Part shown: positions 7,683 through 16,586 of the stretch, in pieces | How positions within the stretch are numbered: the first letter of the stretch is position 1 | Layout of the letters: every line of letters starts with the position of its first letter | Source: Bacteroidales bacterium | GTDB taxonomy: Bacteria > Bacteroidota > Bacteroidia > Bacteroidales > UBA12077 | Length of the DNA stretch: 52,942 nt | Direction of reading: 5' to 3' | NCBI GenBank assembly: GCA_019038645.1 | Contig: JAHOYT010000058.1 | Location: forward strand, 1 to 52,942 | Made by a program: the position numbers and the translations under genes | Notes under the pieces: model-generated | What the model saw: the letters and a program-made list of their open reading frames with translations, nothing else | Told to the model about the DNA's origin: nothing | Databases searched by the model: none

Positions 7683-10034
7683 ATGAAAAAAAGAGTTTTA
7701 CTACTTATAACTTTTACTATTACCATTACATTTTTTTCTTTTTCACAGCAGAATCTGAAACAGACACTACGTGGAGTTGTTGTGGACAGAGAAACGCAAA
7801 TTCCTTTATCTGGTGTTAATATCATATTGACGAATTCCAGTCCTCAACAAGGAACTATTAGTAATGAAAATGGAATTTTCAGATTTGATGAAGTAACCCT
7901 AGGCAGACAATCCATTCAGGCAAGTTATGTTGGATACAAGACTAATACTATTGATAATATTATTATAAATTCTGCAAAAGAAACTATATTAAAAATTGAA
8001 TTGGATGAATCAGTTACTGAAATTGATGAAGTAGTTATAAAAGCAACAATACACAAAGACAAACCATTAAATAAAATGGCTACCATAAGTGCCCGTTCAT
8101 TTACTGTTGATGAAACTAATCGCTATCCGGGAAGTTATGGCGATCCGGCAAGAATGGCTGCTAATTATGCTGGTGTAATGTCAGTTAGGGATAATAGAAA
8201 TGATATTATTATTCGTGGTAATTCATCAACAGGATTGTTATGGAGACTGGATGGTATTGAAATTCCTAATCCGAATCATTTTGCCGCATCGGGAACAACC
8301 GGTGGACCTATTACAATTCTCAATAATAATCTTTTAACAAACTCAGATTTTTTAACCGGTGCTTTCCCGGCAGAATATGGAAACGCACTTGCCGGAGTAT
8401 TTGATCTTAAAATGCGCACTGGTAATAATGAGAAAAGAGAATACTGGATGGAATTTGGTTATAACGGACTTGAGTTTGGTGCTGAAGGGCCGCTTTCAAA
8501 AAACACTAACGCCTCTTATTTAATAACTTACAGATATTCATTGGTCGATATCATTGACCTTTTAGGTGCAGAAGTTGAAACAACAAAATATCAGGATTTA
8601 ACCTTTAAACTCAATTTCCCATTAAAAAAAGGACGTTTAAGTTTAATTGGAATGGGTGGAAAAAGTTACATCGAAATGTTTGATTCAAATGATGATCAGA
8701 TTGACTGGACATTTGAAAGCTGGGGCGAAGATTTAAGTAATGGATCAGACATAGGAACGATATCACTTTCGCACGTTCATTTTTTCGGTACGAAAACAAG
8801 ACTTCAGACCGCAGTTTCTGTTTTTGGTTCACAGGTAACAACAAAAATAGATACTTTGAGTGAATTGAATCCTTCTCCTTATAACTGGGCCGGAGAAAAA
8901 TCGTCGGAAGTAAAGGCAAGTTTTACTACACATCTGAATTCAAAAATTAATAGCAAGAACATATTTAATTTTGGATTAAAAGCAGACCGTTATTTTGTAA
9001 ACTTTATGGATAGCAGTATTACAGATGGTCAGTTCAGAGTTGATACTGATGTGGATGAGGCTTTTAATTTATTTCAGGTTTATGCACAATTTAAACACAA
9101 ATTCTCAGATAAAACTGAATTATACTCCGGGTTACATTCTCAGTATCTTGATTTGAATAACTCATGGTCGCTGGAACCAAGAATCGGTTTTAACTGGAAT
9201 ATTAATGATAATAATTCAGTAAAAATTGGTTATGGACTTCATAGCCAAACTCAACTTCGGATTTTATATTTTACACAAACACAGTTGTATGATGGATCAT
9301 CAATATACACAAACAAGAATCTTGATTTTTCAAAAAGTCACCAGATAATATTAGGATACGATCATTTGTTTAGCGACAATCTAAGGTTAAAAATTGAAAC
9401 ATACTATCAGTATTTATTTGATATTCCTGTTAAGGAAAATCTTCCGGAATATTCTGTATTGAATTATGGTGCTGAATATTTTATTGAGCGAATAGATAGT
9501 TTGTCGAATGAAGGATCTGGAGAAAACTATGGAATTGAATTTACTCTCGAAAGATTTCTAAATAATAATTTTTATTTTTTAATTACCGCGTCATTGTACG
9601 AATCAACATACAAGGGATACGATGGAGTAAAAAGAAATACCGCCTTTAATGGTAATTTTGCAGTTAACGCTTTAGGAGGTTATGAGATTCCCGTAAAAAA
9701 AACCAATGCAATATCCATAGGCTTACGAACAACATATGCTGGTGGCAGACCATATGTACCTTACGATGTTAATGCAACCATCAACCAAAAAACTGAAGTA
9801 TTTGACTGGGAAAATGCATACGAAAGTCAACAGGGTAATTATTTCAGAATAAATTTAAGAGTCGGTTTTAAAAGAAACAAACCAAAGTTTAATGTTGAAT
9901 TAGCTATGGATTTGCAATACAGAACAAACTATACAAGTGTTTATGAATACAGAATTGATCCTTTAACAGGTGAAATATATCACAATTACGAAATGGCATT
10001 GTATCCAATGGCAAGTTATAGAATACAGTTCTAA
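7683..10034 (+). CDS. TonB-dependent outer-membrane receptor with CarboxypepD_reg-like domain
   Basis: The 783-aa product has a signal peptide (KKRVLLLITFTITITFFSFS), then a carboxypeptidase-regulatory-like beta domain (about 28-115, with GVVVDRETQIPLSGVNI and YVGYKT), a plug domain (about 115-245, with IIIRGNSSTGLLWRLDGIEIPNP and FPAEYGNALAGVFDLKMRTG) and a beta-barrel ending in the terminal Phe of SYRIQF. It would import an unknown ligand using TonB energy. No SusD partner follows, so it is not a polysaccharide-utilisation pair. I chose the ATG at 7683 rather than an upstream TTG because the TTG lies within the predicted -7 box. Confidence 0.9.
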   Translation: MKKRVLLLITFTITITFFSFSQQNLKQTLRGVVVDRETQIPLSGVNIILTNSSPQQGTISNENGIFRFDEVTLGRQSIQASYVGYKTNTIDNIIINSAKETILKIELDESVTEIDEVVIKATIHKDKPLNKMATISARSFTVDETNRYPGSYGDPARMAANYAGVMSVRDNRNDIIIRGNSSTGLLWRLDGIEIPNPNHFAASGTTGGPITILNNNLLTNSDFLTGAFPAEYGNALAGVFDLKMRTGNNEKREYWMEFGYNGLEFGAEGPLSKNTNASYLITYRYSLVDIIDLLGAEVETTKYQDLTFKLNFPLKKGRLSLIGMGGKSYIEMFDSNDDQIDWTFESWGEDLSNGSDIGTISLSHVHFFGTKTRLQTAVSVFGSQVTTKIDTLSELNPSPYNWAGEKSSEVKASFTTHLNSKINSKNIFNFGLKADRYFVNFMDSSITDGQFRVDTDVDEAFNLFQVYAQFKHKFSDKTELYSGLHSQYLDLNNSWSLEPRIGFNWNINDNNSVKIGYGLHSQTQLRILYFTQTQLYDGSSIYTNKNLDFSKSHQIILGYDHLFSDNLRLKIETYYQYLFDIPVKENLPEYSVLNYGAEYFIERIDSLSNEGSGENYGIEFTLERFLNNNFYFLITASLYESTYKGYDGVKRNTAFNGNFAVNALGGYEIPVKKTNAISIGLRTTYAGGRPYVPYDVNATINQKTEVFDWENAYESQQGNYFRINLRVGFKRNKPKFNVELAMDLQYRTNYTSVYEYRIDPLTGEIYHNYEMALYPMASYRIQF

Positions 10035-10129
10035 CTTCTTTTATCTTCTATTATAAAATTAATATTGTATCAAAAGCCGTTCAGTAATTTGGGCGACGCT
10101 CTTTTTAATAATTAATTAGAAACTTTTTA

Positions 10130-10137
10130 TATCTTCG
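10130..10137 (+). promoter_or_regulatory. Possible -7 box for the radical SAM gene
   Basis: TATCTTCG differs from TAnnTTTG at one position. It lies about 30 bp upstream of the ATG at 10168. Weak by itself. Confidence 0.35.
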
Positions 10138-10167
10138 CAAACATTAGAATTTGTTTAGGTTTTACAT

Positions 10168-11508
10168 ATGAAGATACTCCTTATAAATACTCCACGCTCT
10201 CCTCATAATATGATTCTTGAATCAGCTCCTGCTGAAGCAAAAAAATACATTCACAAAAGGCTTATAGGACCACCTCTGGGTCTGTTAACGGTTGCCGAAG
10301 CTGTTAAAGATCATGACGTTGTTGTTTTTGACACAAAAGGAGAATATGACTTAAATCCTGATACAACTCCACCTCTTGACAAACTTGTTTTAAACCTGCT
10401 TAAAGAACATAAACCTGATGTTGTAGGAACTACAACAATCGCATCAGAGTTTTATTATGCTATCGAAATTTTAAAAGTTACAAAATCTTATAACCCTGAA
10501 ATATTAACAGTTGCAGGAGGATTGCATACAACATTATCGCCAAATGATTTTACAGATAAATCCGTTGATTTGATTTTACCCGGACAATCTGCATTCACCT
10601 TCAGAAAAGTAATTGAAGCCAAAGAAAAAGGAATCCCATTTGAAAATATTGCCGGGATAATTATTAATAAAAACGGGATATTAAGTAAAACGGCTGAAGC
10701 AATTGAATATAATTCAGCAACAGAAGATTTTCTTTTTCCAAACAGAAAACATCTGGAAAGATGGAAGGAAACGTATATAGTTGGAAACAGTACTTATCCA
10801 TCCACTTACTTGTTTACTTCTCTTGGATGTCCTTATAAATGTACTTTTTGTTCAATTTGGTGCCAGTACGATGGTCGGTATCTAAAGCGTAATATTGAAA
10901 GTATAATTGATGAGCTAAAGCAAATAGATGATTATCCGATTGTTCGCTTTTCTGATGCCAATACCGTTGTTGACACTAAAATGATTGACAAACTTTTCGA
11001 TCGGATACACGAGGAAGGAATTAAAAAGACTTTTGTAATGGATATCAGAACCGATACGGCTGTTAAATATCCGAAACTAATTGAGAAACTGGCAAAAGCC
11101 GGACTGAAAGTAGTAATTTGTGGATTTGAATCATTCCGCGAAGAAGAATTAAAAAAATACAATAAAAGCTCAGAAGCTAAACTGATTCATGAGGCAATTA
11201 ATATATTCCATCAGAATAATATTATGTTACGTGGGAATTATGTAATTCCTAATGATTATGATGAAGATGATTTTAATGCTTTATCGGAATATACGAATTC
11301 GCATAAAGTAACTTATGCAGGATATACAATCCTTACTCCCATGCCAGGAACTCCTTTTTACGAAGAGGTTAAAGATCAGATTATTGATTTTGATCTTTCA
11401 AAATATAATTTCTTTAACAGTGTTTTAAAAACAAAATTACCATTAGAGAAATTCTATGAAAATGTTGGGAAATTATGGCTCATAAAGAAAGGTACTGATG
11501 TTATTTAG
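10168..11508 (+). CDS. B12-binding-domain radical SAM protein
   Basis: The 446-aa protein has an N-terminal Rossmann-like cobalamin-binding-type domain (about 1-180; GPPLGLLTVAEAV, VAGGLHTTLSP) and a radical SAM core beginning with the [4Fe-4S] motif C221-PYK-C225-TF-C228. Family members use SAM and often cobalamin for methylations or rearrangements of unreactive carbons. It is one of three proteins of this type in the window; the other two lie inside the biosynthetic operons. It stands alone about 1.3 kb before the minus-strand operon ends, so whether it serves the same pathway is uncertain. The DxHxxG cobalamin motif is not clearly present. Confidence 0.88.
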   Translation: MKILLINTPRSPHNMILESAPAEAKKYIHKRLIGPPLGLLTVAEAVKDHDVVVFDTKGEYDLNPDTTPPLDKLVLNLLKEHKPDVVGTTTIASEFYYAIEILKVTKSYNPEILTVAGGLHTTLSPNDFTDKSVDLILPGQSAFTFRKVIEAKEKGIPFENIAGIIINKNGILSKTAEAIEYNSATEDFLFPNRKHLERWKETYIVGNSTYPSTYLFTSLGCPYKCTFCSIWCQYDGRYLKRNIESIIDELKQIDDYPIVRFSDANTVVDTKMIDKLFDRIHEEGIKKTFVMDIRTDTAVKYPKLIEKLAKAGLKVVICGFESFREEELKKYNKSSEAKLIHEAINIFHQNNIMLRGNYVIPNDYDEDDFNALSEYTNSHKVTYAGYTILTPMPGTPFYEEVKDQIIDFDLSKYNFFNSVLKTKLPLEKFYENVGKLWLIKKGTDVI

Positions 11509-11657
11509 ATGTGAGATACCATTAATAGATTTTGTTTCACAACATCGAATTTAATTTAGTTAGTATAATTCTCAATACCTGATAATCAATCCTGATTTTC
11601 TTTTCTTCAAAATTTTATTAAATTAGCTTTTGATTAAAAAAGCAGGAGACATATATT

Positions 11658-12032
11658 ATGAAACGTAGATTTACTATTACCGGAATCTTATCAGTTTTAT
11701 TTTTACTATTCACCATAAGCAGTTTTGCCAGTAAAACTTCAGTAACAATATCTGCCCCGGAAAAAGCAGAAAAGGGAACAGAAGTAACTATAAAAATAGA
11801 AGTCTCGCACTCAGGAAATACTAAAGCGCATCATACTGATTGGGTTCTTGTTAAAATTAATGGCAGAGAGTTTAAGAAATGGGAATATAGCAAAGAAACA
11901 TTGCCGGAAAATCAGAATTTTACATTAGAGTTTACTGTTAAAGCTGAATCAAATTTTGAAATTAGTGCCGAAGGAAATTGTAACAGGCATGGTTCAAAAG
12001 GAGAAGATAAAGTAACGATTAAAGTTGAATAA
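11658..12032 (+). CDS. Secreted superoxide-reductase-like (desulfoferrodoxin/neelaredoxin fold) protein
   Basis: The 124-aa product has a signal peptide ending around SSFAS (24-25), followed by a domain resembling the iron centre II of superoxide reductases. His51, His58 and His59 in a SHSGNTKAHHTDW motif, plus C108 and H111 in a CNRHG motif, match the H-(x)n-H and C-x-x-H iron ligands of that family. The fourth usual His, near the N-terminus of known enzymes, is missing: there is no His before residue 51. It could therefore be a variant iron or copper site rather than a true superoxide reductase. It would act in the periplasm. Confidence 0.7.
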   Translation: MKRRFTITGILSVLFLLFTISSFASKTSVTISAPEKAEKGTEVTIKIEVSHSGNTKAHHTDWVLVKINGREFKKWEYSKETLPENQNFTLEFTVKAESNFEISAEGNCNRHGSKGEDKVTIKVE

Positions 12033-12119
12033 TATATAAACTAATTGTTTGTAATATTGATAGTATCAATTGATGCTGAACAGTTAAATTTAAATTAATA
12101 ACCAACTAAAAATAAAATT

Positions 12120-12731
12120 ATGAAAAAAATTAAAATTACATTAGTTGCACTATTAGTACTTGGTATGACTGCTGTACAAGCGCAAAAAATTAAAGTGACC
12201 CAGGGAGATTTAAGTTTTCTTAAAGGACAATCAGAAGTATTATTAGAATATGATTATAGTGAAATGTCTGTTGGGAAATTTGATAAGGAAGAAGATTATG
12301 TTAATAAAAAAGTAGCTGAATATAATAAAGCTGAAGCAGGAAGAGGTGACAAATGGAAAGATAACTGGGAAGGCGACAGAGAAGGTAGATATCATCCAAA
12401 ATTTGAAGAGCTTTTAAATAATTATACAAAAAAGGTAAATTGTGATTTTGATCAGACAAATATTAATGCAAAATACACTTTGATTTTAAAAACAACTTTT
12501 ACTGAGCCCGGTTTTAACATTGGTATTATGAAAAAGGACGCAATGATTCATGTTGAAGTTAAAATTGTTGAAACAGGAAATAAAGAGAATGTTCTCACTG
12601 TTATTACAATGACAAATGTTCCCGGCCGTGGCATGGGTAATGATTACGATTCAGGTTATAGAATTCAGGAATCTTATGCAAAATGCGGAAAATCTCTTGG
12701 AGCGTTCTTAGTTAAAAAAGCATTTAAATAA
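12120..12731 (+). CDS. Secreted protein of unknown function
   Basis: I do not recognise this 203-aa protein. It has a clear signal peptide (KKIKITLVALLVLGMTAVQAQ, cleavage near residue 22), a charged Lys/Glu-rich middle with GDKWKDNWEGDREGRYH at about 78-94, and a beta-rich C-terminus ending in a conserved-looking GNDYDSGYRIQESYAKCG segment. It has no membrane segments after the signal peptide. It lies 87 bp after the superoxide-reductase-like gene and before a bidirectional terminator. Confidence 0.7.
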   Translation: MKKIKITLVALLVLGMTAVQAQKIKVTQGDLSFLKGQSEVLLEYDYSEMSVGKFDKEEDYVNKKVAEYNKAEAGRGDKWKDNWEGDREGRYHPKFEELLNNYTKKVNCDFDQTNINAKYTLILKTTFTEPGFNIGIMKKDAMIHVEVKIVETGNKENVLTVITMTNVPGRGMGNDYDSGYRIQESYAKCGKSLGAFLVKKAFK

Positions 12732-12750
12732 TATATAAACCAGGTAATAA

Positions 12751-12780
12751 AAAAAGGAAATCAGTTTGATTTCCTTTTTT
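12751..12780. terminator. Bidirectional terminator between convergent operons
   Basis: GGAAATCA (12756-12763) pairs perfectly with TGATTTCC (12767-12774) around a 3-nt loop, with A5 before and T6 or more after, so it can terminate both the plus-strand genes and the minus-strand biosynthetic operon. Confidence 0.88.
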
Positions 12781-12840
12781 TATATTTTATAATTTAATCT
12801 CATAATCTCAGAGAATAAATACATAAAATTTCTTTCTCTT

Positions 12841-13617
12841 TTAAAGAATACCAGGAATAATAGCACGTCTTTCAACCGGATAGTCCGGAAATTGTTTTTT
12901 ATACCATCTGTGATGATCAATGGCTCTTGGAATCAAATTGATAAATGTCCAGGTAAAAAATGCTAAGGCAGGAAGACTCCAGACTAATAATGCAAATCCA
13001 ACCCACTCAATAATTTCTCCAAAAAAATTCGGGCATGAAATAAATCTGAATAATCCGCCATAAGGTATCTGATACCCGTTCGCGCTACTTTTTCTAAGGT
13101 TTATTAGTATTTTATCATGATATTTATTTATGATAAATCCTGTAATAAATAGTATGAATCCAATAATAAACCTTATGTCGAAAAGCCAATCGATAGTATA
13201 TGATGCAAAATTACCCAGCCAATATCCGTTAATAAATCCATTAACAAAATTAAAAATGAATGCGAAGAGCATTATCAACACAGGCATTTTTTTATTTTTA
13301 GTTTTAATCCTAAACGGGAAAATTAATGAGCGATGAATATAATGTAGAACCCATAGTAAGAATACTACAATTACAACTATATTATTCATTTCTTTAGCTC
13401 TTAATACCATATAAGCGAAAACTGCTAAAGCAGGAAACTCCATAACTACCCATCCTAACCTATTCCTGATCATTGGCCCCCAGTTGTTTTTTGAGTGACG
13501 TCCGTAGGGAGCTGTAATAAAAAGTACTATTGGAAAAATTAAAACTGCAATTCCTATCCAGATAAAAACAAGAACATTAAAATTATCTATCGTTATCATA
13601 TTAATTGATTGTTCCAT
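12841..13617 (-). CDS. Steroid 5-alpha-reductase family (3-oxo-5-alpha-steroid 4-dehydrogenase-like) membrane enzyme
   Basis: The 258-aa polytopic membrane protein has the C-terminal signature of the SRD5A family: NGYQIPYGGLFRFISCPNF, GEIIEWVGFAL, FINLIPRAIDHHRWYKKQF and RRAIIP closely follow the vertebrate type 1 enzyme, and the length (259 aa there) is the same. These enzymes reduce a carbon-carbon double bond conjugated to a ketone using NADPH. As last gene of the minus-strand operon, with a 17-bp overlap with the 3beta-HSD-like SDR, it may reduce an enone in a lipid or polyene intermediate rather than a steroid; that substrate is inference. Confidence 0.9.
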   Translation of the reverse strand: MEQSINMITIDNFNVLVFIWIGIAVLIFPIVLFITAPYGRHSKNNWGPMIRNRLGWVVMEFPALAVFAYMVLRAKEMNNIVVIVVFLLWVLHYIHRSLIFPFRIKTKNKKMPVLIMLFAFIFNFVNGFINGYWLGNFASYTIDWLFDIRFIIGFILFITGFIINKYHDKILINLRKSSANGYQIPYGGLFRFISCPNFFGEIIEWVGFALLVWSLPALAFFTWTFINLIPRAIDHHRWYKKQFPDYPVERRAIIPGIL

Positions 13618-14581
13618 TTTGTTTATACCATGTAAATGTATCTCTTAAGGTCTCTTCAAGCGGGCGGCTCTTAAAATCAAGCACTTGTGTAGCTTTCGAA
13701 TTCGATATGAGCTTATTTGAATTCTTTAAAATATCTAACGATTCACTTGTGTATAAGGGGTGCTCTTTCATAATAATAGAGTATAACCTAATGAAAGGCA
13801 GTCCTATTTTTGCTAAAAATAAAGGAGCCAGTAATCCGGGAGTTTTGTGCTTACTTATTTTTCCAATCAATGCTGAAAGCTCTTTTAGACTCAAATAATG
13901 ACCGGAAAGTATAAATTTTTCACTGCTGTTCCCTTTAGTTATAGCTTCTATTGAAGCATTTACAATATCTCTCACATCAACCCAGTCGTATCCTCCAGGA
14001 ACAAGCACAGGTAGTTTATTTTGATATATTTTTATTAAAGCCTGTCCCAGATATGAACCTTTAAAATCATTAGGACCAATTACAGCAGTAGGATTTAGAA
14101 CTACAGCATTCAACCCTTTTTGAGCTGCTTTGATTACTAACTTCTCGCTATCTGCTTTTGATTGTTCGTAAATCAGTTTAGTATTACCAATAAATGCTCT
14201 ATTTTCATCTAATACTTCATCTAAAGGGTGAGGATCAAGAGTGTGTATACTACTAAAATGAATAAACCTTTTAATTTTTCTTTTTATACAAATGTCAATA
14301 ATGTTTTGTGTACCACCAACATTGGTATTATATACAACATCTTTATTATTTTTATCAATAGCAATTCTTGCAGCCAGGTGAAATACTACATCCGTATCAG
14401 TACAAAGTTTATCTAAAGAATTTTTATCTGTTAAATCCCCTTTAACTAATTCCAGGTCCAGGTTTTTTAAACTATTATCAAAATTATGAACTAATGCTTT
14501 AATCGTAGCGCCCCTTTTTATTAGTTCACGAATAAGGCAGTTTCCAATATGGCCGCTCCCTCCTGTAATGGCTATTTTCAT
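13601..14581 (-). CDS. NAD-dependent epimerase/dehydratase, 3beta-HSD / dihydroflavonol-reductase-like SDR
   Basis: The 326-aa extended short-chain dehydrogenase has the TGGSGHIG nucleotide-binding loop (6-13), a HLAA motif (68-71) and the catalytic Y138-x3-K142 pair with Ser110/111 upstream. The GGYDWVDVRDIVNA segment at about 198-211 is typical of the dihydroflavonol reductase/3beta-HSD branch. It would interconvert a hydroxyl and a keto group. It is encoded directly before, and overlaps, the steroid-reductase-like gene, which makes a two-step oxidation/enone-reduction pair plausible. No signal peptide, so cytoplasmic face. Confidence 0.88.
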   Translation of the reverse strand: MKIAITGGSGHIGNCLIRELIKRGATIKALVHNFDNSLKNLDLELVKGDLTDKNSLDKLCTDTDVVFHLAARIAIDKNNKDVVYNTNVGGTQNIIDICIKRKIKRFIHFSSIHTLDPHPLDEVLDENRAFIGNTKLIYEQSKADSEKLVIKAAQKGLNAVVLNPTAVIGPNDFKGSYLGQALIKIYQNKLPVLVPGGYDWVDVRDIVNASIEAITKGNSSEKFILSGHYLSLKELSALIGKISKHKTPGLLAPLFLAKIGLPFIRLYSIIMKEHPLYTSESLDILKNSNKLISNSKATQVLDFKSRPLEETLRDTFTWYKQNGTIN

Positions 14582-14604
14582 ATTTTTGATCTTTCATAAT
14601 GTTA

Positions 14605-15501
14605 TTATTTATAAATTGAATTTATTTTATAATCTCCATTTATAAAACGTGCTATTTTTTTCAGATCCTTCCCTGCGCCGCACTCATAAATTTCATTTAC
14701 ATTATTTTCAATCAATTTTTGCATTGTTTTATACCAATTAATCTTCCTTGTTAAATTTAAAACCAACTCTTTCTTTATTTCTGATGCTTCTATTATTTCT
14801 CTCTGATCAAAGGTTGATATTACCGGACACACAGGATCTTTTATTTGTAACTCATTCACAAAGGTGCTGAATGTTTCTTCATATTTTAATAAATATTTGG
14901 AATGATAAGGTGTATTCACAATCAACTCGGCAGCCGATAAAGCGCCCTCATCTCTGGCATTTAACAATAATTTTTGAATATCATTCTTTTCGCCTGCAAC
15001 AACTATAGAATGCTTATTATTTATATTAATAATTTCTGTTTCGAACCTGCTTTTGTTAATCAGACTTTCAATATCATCGATTGATAAACCAATAATTGCT
15101 CCCATTCCGTATTTGCCTGAAACTCTTAGTTTGTTTACCAGATCATATGCAGACTTTATTATTTTTACTCCATCGGTAAGAGTAATTGCTTTTGCAGAAT
15201 ACAATGCAGCATATAAGCCCATACTATATCCGGCAAAAAAATGAGTTGGAATATTTCTCTTTTCAAGAGTGTCACTAATTGTACAACTAAATAAATATGC
15301 AATTATCTGTGAAAGAAGCTCATTATTTTTATACTTATCGTATTCATATGAAAAATCAGGAAGGTCAAAACCAATTACATTAGAGGCTTTAGTCAGATAA
15401 TCTGCAAAATCAATCTTATTTTCATTCAGAAAATCTAATTCCTTTCCGGTATAATCGGTAATAAATGCAGGAAAAATAAATGCTGTTTTATTAATCATCA
15501 T
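14605..15501 (-). CDS. FabD-like acyltransferase lacking the malonyl-binding Arg
   Basis: This 298-aa protein has the fold of malonyl-CoA:ACP transacylases. The nucleophile is S93 in GYSMG, and H200 in NTPYHSKYL matches the catalytic His. Gapless alignment by eye with E. coli FabD (S92, R117) places Ala118 where the carboxylate-binding Arg should be, and the Glu after the nucleophile motif (GHSLGE in FabD) is Leu. The N-terminal GQGSQ loop is replaced by FPAFITDYTG. It therefore probably moves or hydrolyses a monocarboxylic acyl group on one of the two ACPs of this operon. It overlaps the PPTase gene by 11 bp. Confidence 0.83.
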   Translation of the reverse strand: MMINKTAFIFPAFITDYTGKELDFLNENKIDFADYLTKASNVIGFDLPDFSYEYDKYKNNELLSQIIAYLFSCTISDTLEKRNIPTHFFAGYSMGLYAALYSAKAITLTDGVKIIKSAYDLVNKLRVSGKYGMGAIIGLSIDDIESLINKSRFETEIININNKHSIVVAGEKNDIQKLLLNARDEGALSAAELIVNTPYHSKYLLKYEETFSTFVNELQIKDPVCPVISTFDQREIIEASEIKKELVLNLTRKINWYKTMQKLIENNVNEIYECGAGKDLKKIARFINGDYKINSIYK

Positions 15502-15874
15502 TGTTCTGTTTTATTAATAAAACCTTAAAAACTGCGTAATTTTCTTTTAGCTTGATATCCGCTTTAATATCAGTTATTTTCAGATCACTAAAAATATTGT
15601 CAATTTTTTTTGATGTGTATATCTTAAAACCATTTTGTCCGTTAAAAATAATTTCAACATCCATGAAATCTACTTCCGTATTGTTAAGAGCCTTATAAAA
15701 AGCCTCTTTAAAACAAAAGCCTTTTAAAAAGGCTTCTTTTCCGAAAACGGAAAAATTTTCAATTTCTTTCGACGTAAAAAGATCATAAACTAAATCCGAC
15801 AACCTTCCTTTCTCAAAGTAGTGCTTATCGAAACGATCAATTTCTTCAATATCGATACCACAACCAAAAATCAT
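15491..15874 (-). CDS. AcpS-type 4'-phosphopantetheinyl transferase
   Basis: The 127-aa protein is a small holo-ACP synthase-type enzyme. It has the N-terminal GCGIDIEEIDRF motif with the metal-binding Asp8 and the conserved FKEAFYKAL motif at about 55-63 carrying the Glu ligand. It would load the phosphopantetheine arm from CoA on the Ser of ACPs, most likely those of this cluster. It lies 10 bp after an ACP gene and overlaps the FabD-like gene. A dedicated PPTase suggests that the cluster's ACPs are not served by the housekeeping enzyme. Confidence 0.88.
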   Translation of the reverse strand: MIFGCGIDIEEIDRFDKHYFEKGRLSDLVYDLFTSKEIENFSVFGKEAFLKGFCFKEAFYKALNNTEVDFMDVEIIFNGQNGFKIYTSKKIDNIFSDLKITDIKADIKLKENYAVFKVLLIKQNNDD

Positions 15875-15884
15875 TGGTTTAGTT

Positions 15885-16187
15885 TTACAAATCTAAAATA
15901 GTATTCTCGTGTTCAATTATAAGCAATTGCATATCAATTAATTCACCAATAGTTTGCACAGGATTTTTAACTGCATATTTGCCTATCGTCTTTAATTCAA
16001 TATTTAAATTATATTTCTTTTTAAAGATTTCTATTAGTTCCAGAAACATTAAAGAATCACCATCTAAATCACTAATAATATTTGAATCATCAGATATTTC
16101 ATCAAGTTCTATCTCGCATTCTTCAGCAAAAAAATCAAGCACTATCTCTCTTACTTCATCCTTGGTTTTATCAGTAATTTGGGCCAT
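15885..16187 (-). CDS. Acyl carrier protein (DGDSL type)
   Basis: The 100-aa protein is an ACP-like four-helix carrier with the modification site Ser in DLDGDSLMFLELIEIF (Ser at about residue 45). It is acidic and somewhat longer than housekeeping ACP, with an N-terminal extension and a hydrophobic C-terminus. It lies between a 125-aa unknown (9 bp) and the AcpS-type PPTase (10 bp), so it is probably the carrier for the intermediate handled by the FabD-like and other enzymes of the minus-strand operon. Confidence 0.87.
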   Translation of the reverse strand: MAQITDKTKDEVREIVLDFFAEECEIELDEISDDSNIISDLDGDSLMFLELIEIFKKKYNLNIELKTIGKYAVKNPVQTIGELIDMQLLIIEHENTILDL

Positions 16188-16196
16188 ATTTTATAT

Positions 16197-16574
16197 TTAT
16201 TCTGTTATTAAATTATCAACATCTTCTTTAGTCATTTGTTCCCATTTTGGGTTAGCAAATTTATCATTTAATATTTCAAATTGCACTTTATAAAACGATT
16301 CCTGATTAAATGATAGTTTTGTTTTCTTATCAGGAGTATGTTCAATGTAAACTAATTGATTAACATCAATCTTATATTTATCACAAAGTTCTTTTGCAAG
16401 ATTGGTATTCCATTCTGTAATAGATGTTCCCGGATTATCATCAAATAAATCTGTTGCAATAATTATGGATTTATCCTGTTTCATTACAATCTTCAAACCA
16501 CAAATTGATGGAACATCCCATAATCCGTTAAAGTTATATACCTCATCCTGATATTTACTCGCGTTAGCTTCCAT
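16197..16574 (-). CDS. Unknown cluster protein, 125 aa
   Basis: I do not recognise a family. The 125-aa sequence is soluble, without signal peptide or membrane segment. It has Asp/Asn-rich turns (ATDLFDDNPGTSITEWN at about 55-71) and an alternating beta-strand pattern (LKIVMKQDKSIIIATDLF; LVYIEHTPDKKTKLSF). It lies 12 bp after a B12-type radical SAM gene and 9 bp before an ACP gene, so it is probably an accessory of one of these. The strand pattern could suit a small binding or chaperone protein, but nothing proves it. Confidence 0.6.
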   Translation of the reverse strand: MEANASKYQDEVYNFNGLWDVPSICGLKIVMKQDKSIIIATDLFDDNPGTSITEWNTNLAKELCDKYKIDVNQLVYIEHTPDKKTKLSFNQESFYKVQFEILNDKFANPKWEQMTKEDVDNLITE

Positions 16575-16586
16575 TTTATATAACTT

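Noticed and set aside
8611-8919. Minus-strand open frame of 102 codons
   Set aside because: It is a shadow of the TonB receptor gene.
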